From assembly GCA_023374045.1 (NCBI GenBank), contig CM041778.1, positions 99,016,839 to 99,080,838 on the forward strand: DNA of 64,000 bases, read 5' to 3'. This document shows, in pieces, positions 22,901-33,480 of the stretch; the stretch's first letter is position 1; each line of letters begins with the position of its first letter. The stretch comes from Limonium bicolor. Taxonomy: Eukaryota > Streptophyta > Magnoliopsida > Caryophyllales > Plumbaginaceae. Made by a program: the position numbers and the translations under genes. The notes under the pieces are model-generated. The model did not search any database. It saw nothing but the letters and a program-made list of their open reading frames with translations, and was not told the DNA's origin.

Positions 22901-24961
22901 AGAAAAACCCTATATGTGTGAGTCCAACGAAGGAGACAACAGAAAAGAAAATACAATGACACAATTACTAACAAAACAAGAACTATTATTATCGGTTGCC
23001 TCACAAGATGCAATAGAAGAAACAAGAATTTCTATTGTTTTAGTCGCCAGCGATGGTATGAGTTTTGAGAATCTTACCGGTTTCAGCCTCGCTTTACTCT
23101 GGTGTACACCGATGGAGTTCTCCAATTTACGGTTTTGCAGCAATTTACGGTTCCGAAACCAAAGAACAACTTCAAATTTGAGACGTGTGTGACAACGATG
23201 GTGTTTTCCAAGTTTCTCTGGTAGTTGTTCGAGAGGGAGTATCGAAGATAGACAGAAGAAGAAAGTAGAGTCTGAACAAGGAAAATATCGGGCGCTGCTG
23301 AGTTTTAGTTTTACCGAGCTTACCGACAGACAATTCCGTCAGTATGAATATTTATAAAACGATGAGTTTAAGCAATTATAACTATTGTAGAAATCATCGA
23401 CGACAATGTTCTAACGGTAAAAGTGTTTTCCAGAGCCCGCCTACGACCTTTGGAATTGTTCCGTCGGTATAAATGTTTATAAAACGATGTGTTTAAGTTA
23501 GTAAGACTATCGTAAATTTTTTTCAAAGTCAGTCTATTTACCTACGGAATGTGCCGTCGGTAATTACCTACGGAATGCGTCCGTCGGTAAATTTGTTAAC
23601 AAAACGTGAATTTAAGTTAGTAACTCCTGTAACCTTTTTTCCAAAGTTGGACCTATTTACCTACGGAATGTGTCCGTCGGTAATTACCTACGGATTGTTT
23701 CTATCGGTATCTATGTTTACAAAACAATGTGTGTAAGTTAGTAAGACTCCCGTAAGTTTTTTTCCAGAGCCGGCCTATTTACCTACGGAACTTGTCCGTC
23801 GGTAACTGTTTTTCAGAATTCCGCCTAATTACCTACAGAATTTTCGTAGGTAATTTGTTGGTAATATACGCGCCATTATGAGCCAACATTCCCGTACTTT
23901 TTCCTTCAAATTTACCTACGGAAAATTCCGTCGGTAAAAGTGCGGTTGGTATTCCGTCGGTAATTGCTTAACCAAGCGTTGACACTGTAAACCGTAGGTA
24001 TTCCGTCGGTAATTACCTACGGAATATTTTCCGTAGGTAATTTCCGTAGGTAAACTACTATTTTCTAGTAGTGTTGTAAAGATTTTGTGCTCTGGTGTTG
24101 TATTCCTTAAACACCTTATATTCTGAATAAAACTTATGTTTTGAGGACTTAGTTATTTAGCTTCTGAGCCGTGGATGGTCGGGTCTGGCTATCCCGTAGC
24201 ATGCTGCGCTGGACGTCCTTTTGTATTTGTTCCTCAAGGTTTCCCTAAGATGTTTAGTAACTGACGGGTCCATAGCTGCCTCTACGACTTCTGTTGTGGG
24301 ATCTACGGATCCATAGGGCCATAGCATTTTCCCTTATGATGTGTCAATTGGTTTCTAGGGTCCTGCCTCTGTTTTGTAAAGCACTCTATTGTGATCCACT
24401 CTGTCTGATCTTTGTTCTGTTTTGTAATTGTGCTTTCTGATTCAGCTCTGTTCAACTTCTGCTTCTGGCCATCTAACTTCTGATTTTATAAATCTTCTGT
24501 TTTCTAACTGTCTTCCGCTTCAACTTCTGATTCTGTTTTGCTAAGCTTATATGTATATTTATATGTTCTGTAAAAGCATTTTGAGCATGCTCAGCTGATG
24601 AAGTTTATAACCTGCTGAGCTGTGCTTTGCTGACCCCTATTATTCTGACTATTATGCAGGTTTTAGCTTCTGGTTGGAGATTCTACTTTTGCTTCTAGAT
24701 TTGGATTTTCAGTTTGGGTATTTATTTGTTGGCTTGAGGCCCATTTGTAATTCAGCTCCCGCTATGTATTTTAGTCGCTTCCGCATTGTATTTCTGGCTT
24801 TCACTTTTGTAAGTTGCATAAGCAGTTTGTAATCAATTATCTGGTTAATAAAAGAGTATTTTATATCTATTTGGGGTATCGATAGTGTAGCCTTGGGTGT
24901 CTTAGGTAATAAGCGCGGCGTGTGACGGTCTCAGAACCAGGGTGGTTTTGGGGTCGTTACA
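19691..24961 (-). mobile_element. LTR, reverse copy, split by a CACTA element
   Basis: Read on the reverse strand it starts at 24961 with TGTAACGACCCCAAAACC. It runs to about 24074, is interrupted by the CACTA element 20053-24073, and resumes at 20052 down to about 19691. Without the insert it is about 1.25 kb. Its distal part (19690-19905) is full of GTCCGGACACATGTCCGGAC-type palindromes. No PBS, gag or pol was found beside it. Confidence 0.75.
20053..24073. mobile_element. CACTA element, 4.0 kb, nested in an LTR
   Basis: The left end CACTACTAGAAAAAAG and the right end TTTTCTAGTAGTG are inverted repeats. Both subterminal zones (20075-20420 and 23330-24055) are dense arrays of TTACCTACGGA and CCGTCGGTAA. 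Flanking trinucleotides are TTT and TTG (2 of 3 match). Interior DNA shows scattered short frames, for example reverse 20919-20695 and reverse 23143-22910 opposite forward 22914-23192, without a recognised transposase. Possible minus-strand exons end near 21180 (frame KGNTKGHRTSSNGTRGTT). It is probably non-autonomous. Confidence 0.85.
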
Positions 24962-26096
24962 CAACCGGCTCATTGGACACATTGATATCATTGAGACCCT
25001 GCACACTGTGGGCCTGTGACTTGCGACCTTCCCCACCACAGGTCTACTTTTTCTGTGCATGGATGTACCAGTTCGAAGCTTGCCTATCGGGTCATCCATG
25101 TCCATTTACTGTTGCATAAATAAGCAAACAAAAAAATTATAATGATACAACAAATTGTTCACTTGTGAAATAAACACATTATGTAAAACATTTCTTATAC
25201 ATGAATCAACATTAAAATGTTTTCCATGATTGATAACACTTGTGAATACAACAAATTATGCTCTTGTGGATATATTTTTAGGTTAGAGAATATGAGATAT
25301 TTATACACTATTATATCACACAGATTAAAAATGTGTTCCATGATTTACATACCTGTTACTACTTTTTATATGATGATTTAACCTTCAAAGGTAAATATAC
25401 ATCAATTACTCTGTGGAAATAATACAAAACTATAAAAAACATGAATTCTCTCACACATTTTATCAAACACCTTGCGTTCATGCGTTATAGTTTTTGAATT
25501 TTGCCAATACCCACCCTAAACATTAAATCACTCATAAACACATAAATCACACAATACACTAATAATAACAACAATTTAACACCAATTCTGACATAAAACC
25601 ACAAAATGCGAAGAGGAACATACCTTGTTTGGATTGAGTAGAGATGCAGCTATTATGGCATCGCAGTGGGCGGGCCGCCAACGGGGATACGATGATGACG
25701 AGGCGGTGGTGAGGCTGAGGAGGCGACGACACAACTAGTTGAGGAGGCGAGAAATTCCTGGAGAGAATTTGTGCTGGAGGAGAAGTTAGGGATCAGGAGT
25801 ATAATGAAAGAAGCAGCGTTGGAGGCGATATAAGACTATTTTTTCGGTGGTTTATAAGACAAAACTGCCGAAAAAGAGTTAATTTTTTTAAGAAAGTAAT
25901 TTTCGGTGGTTGTGATAGAGGAACTGCCAAAAAACATTGTATATTTTTTGGCAAATTTTGGGCCAACAGCCGTCAAAAATTACTTTCTTTAAATCATTTG
26001 GTGTTCTCTTTAATTATCCGACCACCACTTTTTCGGTGAATTCTTTAAAACCGTTGAAAAAGGGGCATAAAAATGTCCTATTTTGTACTAGTGTTG

Positions 26097-26842
26097 CTCC
26101 TTAATCACTCTTAATGTTGACTTAAGTGCAGAAAAAGAAAGTAAAGAACACAAGAGATTTACTTGGTTTGGTCGTAAAGACCTAGTCCATGAGGGTTTGA
26201 CAGAAGTTTCTCTATACGAGAGAGATTATAGGTGGTAAAGAGAGAACAAGAGTTTTTTTGTAGATTGTAGAACTTGTCTTTCTAATGAGATTCATACATT
26301 ATTTATGAAGAGAACCTGGGACCACGGTTCCCTAAGACTGAAGCCAATGATAAAATTTGATAATATTTATCCTCTGCTGATTATACAGCCAGGAATCTCG
26401 ACAGAATCTACGAGACGATTGAGATAGTGAGGAGAATTCTTCCCGGAAGAAGATCTTTCAAGCCGAAAAGAATCTCGAGAGAAACTTGGAGATAATACTT
26501 GACAACATTCGAACCGACTTGGCCTAAAATCAACCTATGCCCGTCTATGGTTCGGGAGTTTGGGTTGATTCCAATTCGATTTAGCTTTGATTCTCCGTGG
26601 GCTAGGAGACCTGGGAATATTGGCCCGTGGCAAGACTTATGAAAACCTGTGTAGATGATTGGGAACTGGCATGGGGCTCGGGAGCGCCAACTCAGGCCAC
26701 TCGGTTCAAACAACCCAAAGATAAGAAAGCAACAAATGAGTTAGTTGAAACATGGGAAAAATACCTTGGATTATATCCCACTAATAAATAGTATTTGTTT
26801 TAAAATAAAAATCCCAAGCAATTCTCTCCTCTGACGGCAAAT
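26097..26842. other. Right flank of the 9-kb CACTA element
   Basis: Continuation of the older unit interrupted at 17101. It contains TTTACTTGGTTTGGTCGTAA and AAGACCTAGTCCATGAGGGT, phrases I associate with repetitive plant DNA but cannot assign to a named family. The reverse frame 26713-26408 has no recognised domain. Confidence 0.3.
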
Positions 26843-27055
26843 ACTATTGTACAACCAGTTGTACGGTGAGCATCGTACAACCGTTCATTTTAGATTCAAA
26901 AGTTGTTCAAATTTTTGTATTGATTGTTCATATTGATGGAAAACTTACACGTGTTATTATAAAGGTAGTTCAACTTTATAGGATGGTTGTTCAAGTTAAT
27001 TATGAAGATTGTTCGAGGATATACATAAATATCGTACAACTGGTTGTATGATAGT
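26843..27055. mobile_element. Candidate MITE, 213 bp
   Basis: The ends are inverted repeats: ACTATTGTACAACCAGTTG at left and, read inward, ACTATCATACAACCAGTTG at right, each continuing into TACG. The interior repeats GTTGTTCAA-like words. No target duplication is convincing and the superfamily is unknown. Confidence 0.55.
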
Positions 27056-28615
27056 CGGCTTGTCCTCCGACCACACAAATCATATTCGTCCATGCATACT
27101 CTTGATTCTTCTTTTTAATTATCTGAGGGCCCCATAAATAATTAATATGCCATGCTCAATGTCGTTCAGCCGTGTGAGCAAGACTGTTGAATATCATTGC
27201 TGAATGTGTTTAAAACTTTGACTGATCCAAGCGGAAGGCAATATCTATAATATTAGATGTGAATAACGCCAGGAGATGATACTGTGTATACATCAATCCA
27301 GGGTGCGGGTAAGGAAATTGCATTTTGTACGTGATGTATCATAATGCATTGTTTTTTGGCTGCCCATGCCCTCTGCCTTCCGTCCCGTGATACTTTGTTA
27401 CAGGAGCTAGCTAGCAATATTGTGGGTTAAATCATTGTGGTGGTGTGTGATCATTGCAATCCAGAAGCAGGAAAAAAGACGTCTATATATTGGGCTCAAC
27501 CCCGGCTGAGTCCCTGTGCTCATTTTGAAATAAAACAAACAGATAATGATAAGATTCCTCCCTCCTCGTTTTCAGAAGCTAGCCAAAAACAATCATGGAC
27601 GAGGGAGATGTCCAAAAACAGTAGAAAAGAGGTCGTTTCCCCAAACAACGAGGTTATTACATGTAGATAATCAGTCCAATCAAACTGTTATGGCATCTAC
27701 GTACGTACCAGAATCTTGATGAGCCACCATGCATGTAGTTATCCTAAGGACACATGAATATGATCTGTCCACACAGCTAGCTATAGCCTTCTTATTGATT
27801 GAATTTGCAAGGAACTGCAATGTCTTCAGTTGATCACGTGGCACTGGAAAGCCTTCTCAAAATCAACAACTGCCCTAGTAAGGCTAATATTATGCTCCCG
27901 TCATGAGCATTTGGAAACTAATAGACAGTACAGAAAGAGTCTATTTGCGAAGGCAGTAATAGAATGGTAAAATAACCCATACCATATCTTTTCTAGTGAA
28001 GAGTGGAAGGACAGCTTTTTTTGTGGCGTAAAGGGAGTGTCACGTGTCTGCACATCTATCTAGGGGACAAATAGATAACACCATCGTACGGAAAGACCCA
28101 GTGTTTTGTACAGATTATGGAGAAGTGTATATTGCCTTTGAGATTCACGACAAAAGGCAGCAGATGGTGAAGAATAAAACAAACCTTGAAAAAAAATGAC
28201 AATCTATTGAAAGATTTGAAATGACGGCGAAGGAGTTGAGCACGCAGACGCGGCAGATCAGCTACTCCTACTCGATTACGTTTAACCGGCGGGTGTCTGG
28301 ATCAAACCTTGAAGAGTACCCTTGTGTCACTTGACTTATTTTTAGATTGAAGACTGTGAAAAAACAGACTTAAACACAACTGCTCACGGGTTTGGTACCA
28401 AGCGGGATAGATAAAAGGTGTCTGGATTGGTGAAGTTGTTGCACCCACGGCAGCGTGATTGGTGAAACGTCCAAAACACACTTGACAAATCCAATCATAT
28501 TTCACAGCTCATAAATGTCATAGCACTCTAAGAAAGAAGTTGTTATACCAAGCTCCTTTTCTGGTACAAAATATTGACCCAATAACATCAACAAAGATAG
28601 CAAGAACAATAACTT
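27056..28615. other. Intergenic DNA, no gene recognised
   Basis: Short frames on both strands (for example 27437-27670 forward and 28505-28302 reverse) lack domains and splice support. Nothing structural stands out. Confidence 0.35.
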
Positions 28616-28890
28616 CAACAACAAAAAAAAGTAATAGAAATTGTGAGTTGTCATACCACCTTTCACCCTCTCAGCAGGTTGCTCTGTTAGTTTCTTGTCT
28701 CCATTCCAGCCCTGCATCCGGGATTCCCCGTCGAATTCGTTGCTCAATTTTCTTCTCCGTGATCCTTTCTCCACCCTCTTTAGTCAAGATAAGTTTCAAG
28801 TGATTTCGTTGTTGTCTATTCTCTTTAGGCTACTTCGTTTTCAATTCTATCGGACTTGTCCTTTGGTATTGGGTTCTTCTTTTGCACACT

Positions 28891-29630
28891 ATGAATGTTT
28901 TGGCAATCAACTGTCGGGGTCTTGGATCCCCTCATCTACCAGATGGGTAACAAAGGTTTTCCGATCTTTATACCCTGACATTTTTTTGCTCACCGAAACC
29001 AAGAGGTCAAGAGCGGAGATGACCCAATTATGCAGGTGTCAAAGGGGTTTCATTAGCTTCATTGTTGACAACACGGGAAGAAGTGGTGGAATTGCTCTCT
29101 TCTAGCGAGACACGATCAAAATCCAGATTCGATCTTTCACCACCCATCACATTGATTGTTGGGTAGCAAGAAGCTTGGGATCGGGATGACGTCGTATAGG
29201 TATCTATGGCTGGCCAAATTCCAGTGTGTAGGTGAAAAACATGGTCTCTCATTTGTAATCTTGTGAATCTAGCTCATAGCCATGGTTTGTCCTTGGTGAT
29301 TTCAACAAAATCCCGTCCGGGTATGAGCAACGGGACCAAAGGGATCGTAATCATAGTCAAATGTCATCTTTTAGAATCTGCTTAAACAATTGTGAGCTGG
29401 TGGATTTGGGTTTGTGTGGGTAACATTTGTACCTTCAGAAACAAACGATGGAGCCAATCCAACACCCGGAGTCGCCTTGATCGATTTGTATCCACTCATA
29501 ATTGGTTTAATATTTTCCCTCAGCTCAAAATGTTTACCTACGTTGGGGGTGGTCGGATCATAGGCCGATTGAACTCAACTTTCAACCTGTGTTATGTAGG
29601 GGACCTCACCTATTCCGCGTCGAAAACCGT
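28891..29630 (+). pseudogene. LINE endonuclease (APE-like) region
   Basis: It starts MNVLAINCRGLGS, the typical opening of plant L1 ORF2. Then DIFLLTETKRSR gives the catalytic Glu motif and RSGGIALF follows. Further on come VLGDFNKI (GDFN motif) and RSRLDRFVST with WFNIFPQ. These match the order of the exonuclease-endonuclease-phosphatase fold that nicks the target. At least four frameshifts or stops separate the pieces, so it is inactive. It leads into the RT region about 400 bp downstream. Confidence 0.85.
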
Positions 29631-30019
29631 TTGATGAATGATCTGGAATGTAAGTAGATTGTTGATGATTGCTGAAGGAATCAAAATTGTAGTGGAAATT
29701 TCTTTGGTATTGCTCTCTCCTATGGTAATACTCTTAAAAGATGAGGGAGTTGAAAATTCTGAGATGAGAGTAGGAAAATTGCTGAGATAAAGGAGGAAAT
29801 AAATTTTGTAGCTAATCTTCCGCCCACTCTCGGTTCCTTAGGTTGTTGGAGACAACTCAGTCAGGAGCTTGATTCCTCCTCCATCACTAGGAAACTAGAC
29901 AGAATGGGTGCACGTAAGGGATCACAACACTTCCTTCTTCTTCTTCAACAAGGTCTAAGCCAGATGCCGCAAGAACACCATCATGGAATTGACAGATAAT
30001 GTGGGGTTGATCGCCTCTG

Positions 30020-31080
30020 AATAGAATTCCATTGATAATTTGGCTCGTAATCACTTGTTTAACCTGTTCTGTTCAACTTGGCCTCAACATAACCCCCACC
30101 TTTTGGCATGTGTCAAAGATCGGGCACCACGGGACCTCTTTGATCTTCAAGGACAGGTTTTTTCTAGGGAGGAAGTTGTCATGGCTCTCAAACAGATGCA
30201 TCCCAGGAAATTCTCGGGGCCAGATGTGATTAATGGTGTTTTCATCAACTCTCACTCGGACATTTTATGAGGCAATTTTGTGGATTCGACTATAGAGATA
30301 CTGAATACCAATCCTTGCCTCTGGGGTCTTAATCACACTCACATCGTCTTAATTCCAAAGAAGACCGGGGCTACTTCTATTAGTGACTTCTGACCTATCG
30401 CCTTGTGTAACACACTATACAGGGTTGCTGCTAGGGTTCTGGGCCAACCGCGCCAAGGATGCAATTAATGAGCTTTATCATTTGGGATAATCAGGAAGCT
30501 TTTGTCCCAGGAAGACTGATCTTCAACAACATCATCACTGCTCATGAGCTTATCCATTCCTTGAAGAGCTCTAATGCCATCAAGAGAGGTCATTTTGCTC
30601 TTACGCTGGACATGGCCAAAGATTTTAATAGAGTTAAATGGTCCTTCGTACTATCAGTTCTTCGTAGCATGGACTTCCACTCAAGAACTATCAAGGTTGT
30701 CGAAAAATGCATCTCCACGGTCTCTTTCTCGGTCCTCATCAACGGTCATCCTGGTCACAACTTTTTCCAGAAAGAGGCTTAAGGCAAGGGGACCCCTTTC
30801 ACCCTTCCTTTTTGTTTATTGTTTGGAGGTACTGTCTTCAAGCCTTCGCACCTTCGCCCCCTCAAAGACGATCAGGGGTTTCTCTATGCGTGGGCTCAAT
30901 TTCGATATCACCAGTCTTCTCTTTGCAGATGGTTGTGTTATCTTTGGCCATGCTAACATGAAGAATGATAGAAACATTGTGCAAACTATTGATGAGTTCC
31001 ACGAGGCATCTGGGCAATGCATGAACCCAAGTCAGGCCTCATGTTTTCAAATAAGTTGGCATTTAGGGTGAGAATGGAGA
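30020..31080 (+). pseudogene. LINE reverse transcriptase region
   Basis: Blocks recognised in order are: FSREEVVMALKQMHPRKFSG (fingers), HIVLIPKKTGATSISDF, DNQEAFVPGRLIFNNIITAH, then HFALTLDMAKDFNRVKW (palm motif A, with the Asp). After a frameshift GLRQGDPF (motif B) follows, and LLFADGCVIFGHA where active enzymes read FADD. The second catalytic Asp is Gly (codon GGT, near 30931), so even a frame-repaired copy would be expected to lack polymerase activity. Several frameshifts are visible. Confidence 0.9.
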
Positions 31081-32084
31081 TCTCTGGCATCATTGGAGTC
31101 AGAGAAGTTAACGACCTTGGATTATATTTGTGCTTCTCTAGCTCCACTCGAAAGCATAAGAATCACATCTTTGTAAACATAAGAGAGAGTTTGCAAGAGG
31201 GTTCAAAGTTGGGACTGTATTATCTCTCAGACAGCTACGGTATCCTTCTTATGTTATCGGAGTTATTCACCTTCCCTTAATCCCTTATGAAGGAAATTCA
31301 AGGTATCATCAGAAAATTTTGGTGGTCAAGATCATCAAGTCAAAAAGGAATCTCGTGGCGTAAGTGAGATTATCTTTGTAACAGTTTGGACAAAGGTGGC
31401 TTGGGATTTCATGATCTGTGGGCTTTTAATGACGCTTTGCTAGCTAGACAGGGTTGACACCTCTTGCAACAACAAGGTCTTCTTGTCTCCTAAGTGATCT
31501 CAGCTAAGTACTGTCTAGGTTGTATCCTCAATGCTAGTCTAAGATCCAAACCTAGTCCAGTTTGAAGATCCATTTCAGGCATGTTGAACCTTTTCAATCT
31601 AGGTGCTAGGAAGGTTATAAGTGATTGATATACCACCCTTCTCATTGATCGATGGATACTTAACAAGAGGGATGGTAAACTTGGGATTGGAAGCTCCCCC
31701 CTCGTGCCCGGGATCACACTAGTGTAGCTTGGTTGATGAACACACATGATCAGTTGTGGAATGTTGGGAGAATTCATAGCTGGTTCTCGAATGATGACTA
31801 TCATTCTATTCTGTGCATTGTTCTCCCTTCCTCCTCAATACCGAATGGCTAGAGCTAGGGATGGACAAAGAATGGGCAGTTCAATGTTAAGTATGCCTAC
31901 TTCTTGGCAAGGAATCTTTCCTCTCTTGAAGAAGCATCCACCTCTTTGGGATCCATAATTGGCACAACCATGAAGCAGCTCAAGAAGCATCCCCTTCCCC
32001 AAGGATTAAAAGTCTTTTTGTGAAAGCCCTTTCAAGGTGTCATCCCATGTAGTGTTGTAGTCTCACAACGCTGAAACATCAATA

Positions 32085-32165
32085 GTTTGTGCCCTTACCC
32101 TTTATGCGGTAAGTATGAAAACCTTTTGCATATTTTAATTAAGTGCCAGGACGTCAAAGAATGGT
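32085..32165 (+). pseudogene. LINE zf-RVT segment
   Basis: CPYPLCGKYENLLHILIKC followed by KEWW matches the zinc-binding zf-RVT module found between RT and RNase H in plant LINEs (CPLCG...HLLxxC...W). Confidence 0.8.
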
Positions 32166-32445
32166 GGTCCTTGGAAGGTGTGGCTTGTCCAAAGGCCATC
32201 CATGATGATCAAAGGTTTTGTGATTGGGTCGTCTCTCTATGTGCCCATAAAGACCTTAACCTTGCTCTGAAGATTGTCGCGCTCTACTAGAAGCTTTGGT
32301 ATGCTCGGTTCAAAGTTGAACACAATAGAGTGAGCTTTTTTATGCATGGAATGGACCAGACAACTTCACTCTATAAGTTGACTCTCTTTTGTGCCCCCCC
32401 CCCCTGAGAATGTGCCAAATGCCCATCTTTCTTCTCAAGGTTTTG

Positions 32446-32840
32446 TTCAGGTGGTTGTTGATGGTAGCGTCTATTAAAGTGGTTCAGATCTTGGAGCGAT
32501 TGGCAAGGACCTATCTGGTAATGTCTTGGTGGTAGGAGTTTCAAGTGATTCCATCCCTTGGAATCCTCAGGTTTTTGAGGCCTAATCTATCTCTTTGGGC
32601 TTGAGGCTTGCAGTCCAGCTCGGTCGCCCAAGTGTTCTTATTTATCTGGAATGTCTCTCTATCATCAACTGCCTTAAAGGCAAAGGATATGTCCGCTAAG
32701 ATGGTGACATTATTCTCATAGATGTTGTCATGTTCTGTTCAGGGTTTAGTAACATAAGCTGGAATTACATTCCTAGAGCTTGTAATGTAGAGGCTCATCT
32801 TCTGGCCAATCTAGATAGAAATAAAGCGCTTAATGGAGTT
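32446..32840 (+). pseudogene. LINE RNase H region
   Basis: VQVVVDGSVY (first Asp), GSDLGAIGKDLSGNVL, FEA, LRLAVQLGRPSVLIYLE, and RACNVEAHLLANLDR match the plant RVT_3-type RNase H of L1 LINEs, which removes template RNA. Internal stops at the SVY, FEA and GYVR points make it a pseudogene. It lies directly upstream of the A-rich 3' end. Confidence 0.85.
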
Positions 32841-32974
32841 TAGTTTGATAATTTTCCCTCTTTTATTATGGATTTCATCGTTTAATATAAGTTACATCTT
32901 TTTGAAGAAAAAAACAACAACAAAAAGTTAAAGAAAAACATCATGATAAGTAATAACAACAAATATATAGACAA

Positions 32975-33135
32975 TTACAAAACCACCACCACCACCACCA
33001 CCATCCCCCACCACCACCAACACCAACTCCAATACCAACATGAACAACATAAGTCTAACAAAAAAAGCAATAGAGACATCACCACCACCATCATCATCAT
33101 CGGTAAGCTCATCATCATCACCAATAACATCAACA
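32975..33135. repeat. (ACC)n / (ATC)n microsatellites
   Basis: ACC/CCA runs (32981-33025) and ATC/CAT runs (33075-33130). The overlapping frames on both strands (Thr/His or Val/Met/Leu-rich) are artefacts. Confidence 0.9.
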
Positions 33136-33480
33136 ACATTGTTGGCATAATATATTTAGAATATACTATAAACATGCTTAGCAAGAAACTAACTATGTCT
33201 TGTTTTCCTTGACATGATTCCTCGCTCAACATCGACAATTATCCCAGCCAAGTAACAACTAGGTTGGAAGTGAGTTCCAGTGGAGACCCTCGACTAACTA
33301 TTACTTCTATCAGCTCATATCCCCGGCCCTTAGCCAAGTTATGCTCTCCAAACCCCTACTAGTAAAGTTTAAGATGTAGATAAACAAGTGACCGTGGCTA
33401 CTTCTTCCCGGGACCCGAAGCCCGACTGTACTCCTCCTACCATGTTTGACAAACTTTTTGGACCCACGTTGCTAGCTAAG
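33136..33480. other. Short spacer, nothing recognised
   Basis: Non-coding DNA between the microsatellites and the Athila-like LTR. Confidence 0.4.

Larger units (their letters stand above)
17102..26093 (-). mobile_element. CACTA element, 9 kb, with nested insertions
   Basis: Left end CACTGGTACAAAACA and right end, read inward, CACTAGTACAAAATA form the terminal inverted repeats. The flanking trinucleotide is TTG on both sides (17099-17101 and 26094-26096), the exact 3-bp duplication expected. Both ends carry TTTTCGG(T/C)GG-type subterminal repeats (17140-17300; 25835-26080). A minus-strand transcript is suggested by a leader near 25800-25623 ending in a GTATGTTCC donor and a possible exon at about 25110-24965. 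No transposase domain was recognised. About 6.3 kb of the length (18601-24961) is later insertions. Confidence 0.85.
28616..32928 (+). mobile_element. L1-type LINE, decayed, near full-length ORF2
   Basis: In order: APE-type endonuclease (from 28891), reverse transcriptase (about 30020-31080), zf-RVT zinc-binding segment (32085-32165) and RNase H (32446-32840), then an A-rich tail at about 32905. All domains are on the forward strand, broken by many stops and frameshifts. Candidate target duplications are CAACAACAAAAAAAAGT (28616-28632) and CAACAACAAAAAGT (32915-32928). These are low-complexity and so only suggestive. ORF1 is not recognised; the element may be 5'-truncated near ORF2. Confidence 0.85.

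Noticed and set aside
32943..33238. Overlapping Thr/His-rich and Val/Met-rich frames
   Set aside because: Microsatellite artefacts on both strands.
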